Below, in pieces: positions 14,497 through 15,149 of a stretch of DNA of 15,149 nt; positions within the stretch are counted from its first letter, which is position 1, and each line of letters opens with the position of its first letter. The stretch lies in contig JAICWX010000215.1 of NCBI GenBank assembly GCA_025934635.1, positions 1 to 15,149 of the forward strand, given 5' to 3'. The notes beneath the pieces are model-generated. The model worked only from the letters and a program-made list of their open reading frames with translations, did no database searches and was not told the origin of the DNA. Origin of the DNA: Streptosporangiaceae bacterium. GTDB taxonomy: Bacteria > Actinomycetota > Actinomycetes > Streptosporangiales > Streptosporangiaceae. The translations under genes and the position numbers were made by a program.

Positions 14497-15149
14497 GAAA
14501 GCCCTATGACCAGGCCGTCGTCGTCGAGATCGATACGGGCCGCGGCCGGATTCGAGCCGAGCCCGGGCATCGTGCGCATGTCGCCGCAGATCGGGTACAC
14601 GAAGCCCGCTCCGACCGAGGCCCGCACCTCGCGGACGGGCAGGGTCCAGCCGGTCGGCGCGCCCTTCAGGGCGGGATCGGAGGAGATGGACAGGTGGGTC
14701 TTGGCGATGCACACCGGCAGGTGCCCGAAGCCGGCCCGCTCGTAGGTGTCCAGCTGGGCGGCGGCCTGGCTGGAGTAGCTGACGTCGGCCGCGCCGTACA
14801 CCTTGGTGGCGACGGCGGCGATCTTTTCCCGCAGGCTGGCGGTGTCGGGGTAGAGAAAGCGGAAATCCGACGGCTCGGCCGCGGCCTCGCTCACCGCCTC
14901 GGCCAGCTCGATGGCGCCCCGGCCGCCCTCGGCGAAGTGCGTGCACACCGCGGCCCGGGCCCCGAGTTCCGCCGCGATCTCCCTGATGGCCTGGTGCTCG
15001 CTCGGGTGGTCGGTGGGGAAGCTGTTGATCGCCACCACCGGGGAGACGCCGTGCAGCCGGATGTTCTCGAGCTGCTTGCGCAGGTTCGCCGCGCCGGCGG
15101 CCACGTCGTCGGGGTTCTCGCGGAGCAGGTCCTCGGGGAGCGCGCGGCC
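14493..15149 (-). CDS. fhs: Formate-tetrahydrofolate ligase (C-terminal part)
   Basis: The last 218 codons of 10-formyl-THF synthetase, which uses ATP to join formate to tetrahydrofolate in the cytoplasm. The frame is open through the right edge and begins ...LPEDLLRENPDDVAAGAANL. Family landmarks follow: LRKQLENIRLHGVSPVVAIN, then SFPTDHPSEHQAI, GARAAVCTHFAEGGRGAIELA, FLYPDTASLREKIAAVATKVYGA, LPVCIAKTHLSISSDPALKG, GWTLPVREVRASVGAGFVYP, and the end CGDMRTMPGLGSNPAAARID. These agree with the usual C-terminus, so the gene is intact at this end. The TGA at 14493 overlaps the GTG of the cyclodeaminase-family gene. The start lies outside the window. Confidence 0.97.
   Translation of the reverse strand, partial: GRALPEDLLRENPDDVAAGAANLRKQLENIRLHGVSPVVAINSFPTDHPSEHQAIREIAAELGARAAVCTHFAEGGRGAIELAEAVSEAAAEPSDFRFLYPDTASLREKIAAVATKVYGAADVSYSSQAAAQLDTYERAGFGHLPVCIAKTHLSISSDPALKGAPTGWTLPVREVRASVGAGFVYPICGDMRTMPGLGSNPAAARIDLDDDGLVIGLS

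Noticed and set aside
14497..14946. N-terminal extension of the cyclodeaminase-family protein to 330 residues
   Set aside because: The extra part is Arg-rich and lies in another frame of fhs; the GTGA overlap gives a normal-length protein.

Overview
The window is high-GC DNA from an actinobacterium. Coding regions show strong G/C third-position bias, GTG starts are common, Shine-Dalgarno sites are GGAGG-like, and the families are typical of actinomycetes: DUF5937/ArsR regulators, DUF899 proteins, bacterial PH-domain pairs, a PASTA-less Ser/Thr kinase and LuxR-type ATPases. A Streptosporangiales- or Streptomyces-like host fits, but the genus cannot be fixed from this sequence.

Layout from left to right. 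(1) 2-1447: the 3' end of cobalamin-dependent methionine synthase (metH). (2) 1526-3300: a translationally coupled pair of bacterial PH-domain membrane proteins (YdbS/YdbT type). (3) 3457-4443, minus strand: two tandem dihydrofolate-reductase/RibD_C-family proteins; the first-transcribed copy has lost roughly 65-70 internal residues in frame. (4) 4555-5289, minus: an unrecognised alpha-helical protein. (5) 5517-5786, plus: a small one-helix membrane protein with a Cys/His-rich tail, followed by a ~40-codon orphan fragment of an amidohydrolase. (6) 5904-7530, minus: two DUF899 thioredoxin-like proteins in one operon, divergent from (7) 7748-8761, a DUF5937/ArsR-type regulator. (8) 8915-9808: a secreted protein of unknown function, convergent with (9) 9824-10213, a small XRE-type HTH protein. 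(10) 10214-10579: a non-coding stretch that is about 47% GC in its middle and rich in strong hairpins at its right end. (11) 10580-12475, minus: a transmembrane Ser/Thr protein kinase with a large extracellular domain. (12) 12476-13590: a gene graveyard, with a truncated secreted-protein remnant on the minus strand joined head to head with a LuxR-family ATPase remnant broken over three frames. (13) 13591-13931: a small membrane protein whose natural start appears frameshifted. (14) 13954-15149, minus: formate-tetrahydrofolate ligase (fhs, partial) overlapping a cyclodeaminase/cyclohydrolase gene.

Both ends carry folate one-carbon metabolism. Fhs and the cyclodeaminase-type protein charge and convert C1-folates, and MetH consumes methyl-folate. 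The middle is accessory: redox-like DUF899 proteins with a likely dedicated regulator, a signalling kinase, and at least three decayed genes. I see no phage, IS element, tRNA, rRNA or CRISPR array. The most notable observations are the pseudogene cluster at 12.6-13.9 kb, the in-frame-deleted reductase paralog, the DUF899 pair with its divergent regulator, and the structured low-GC spacer after the kinase. None of these proves a new system.
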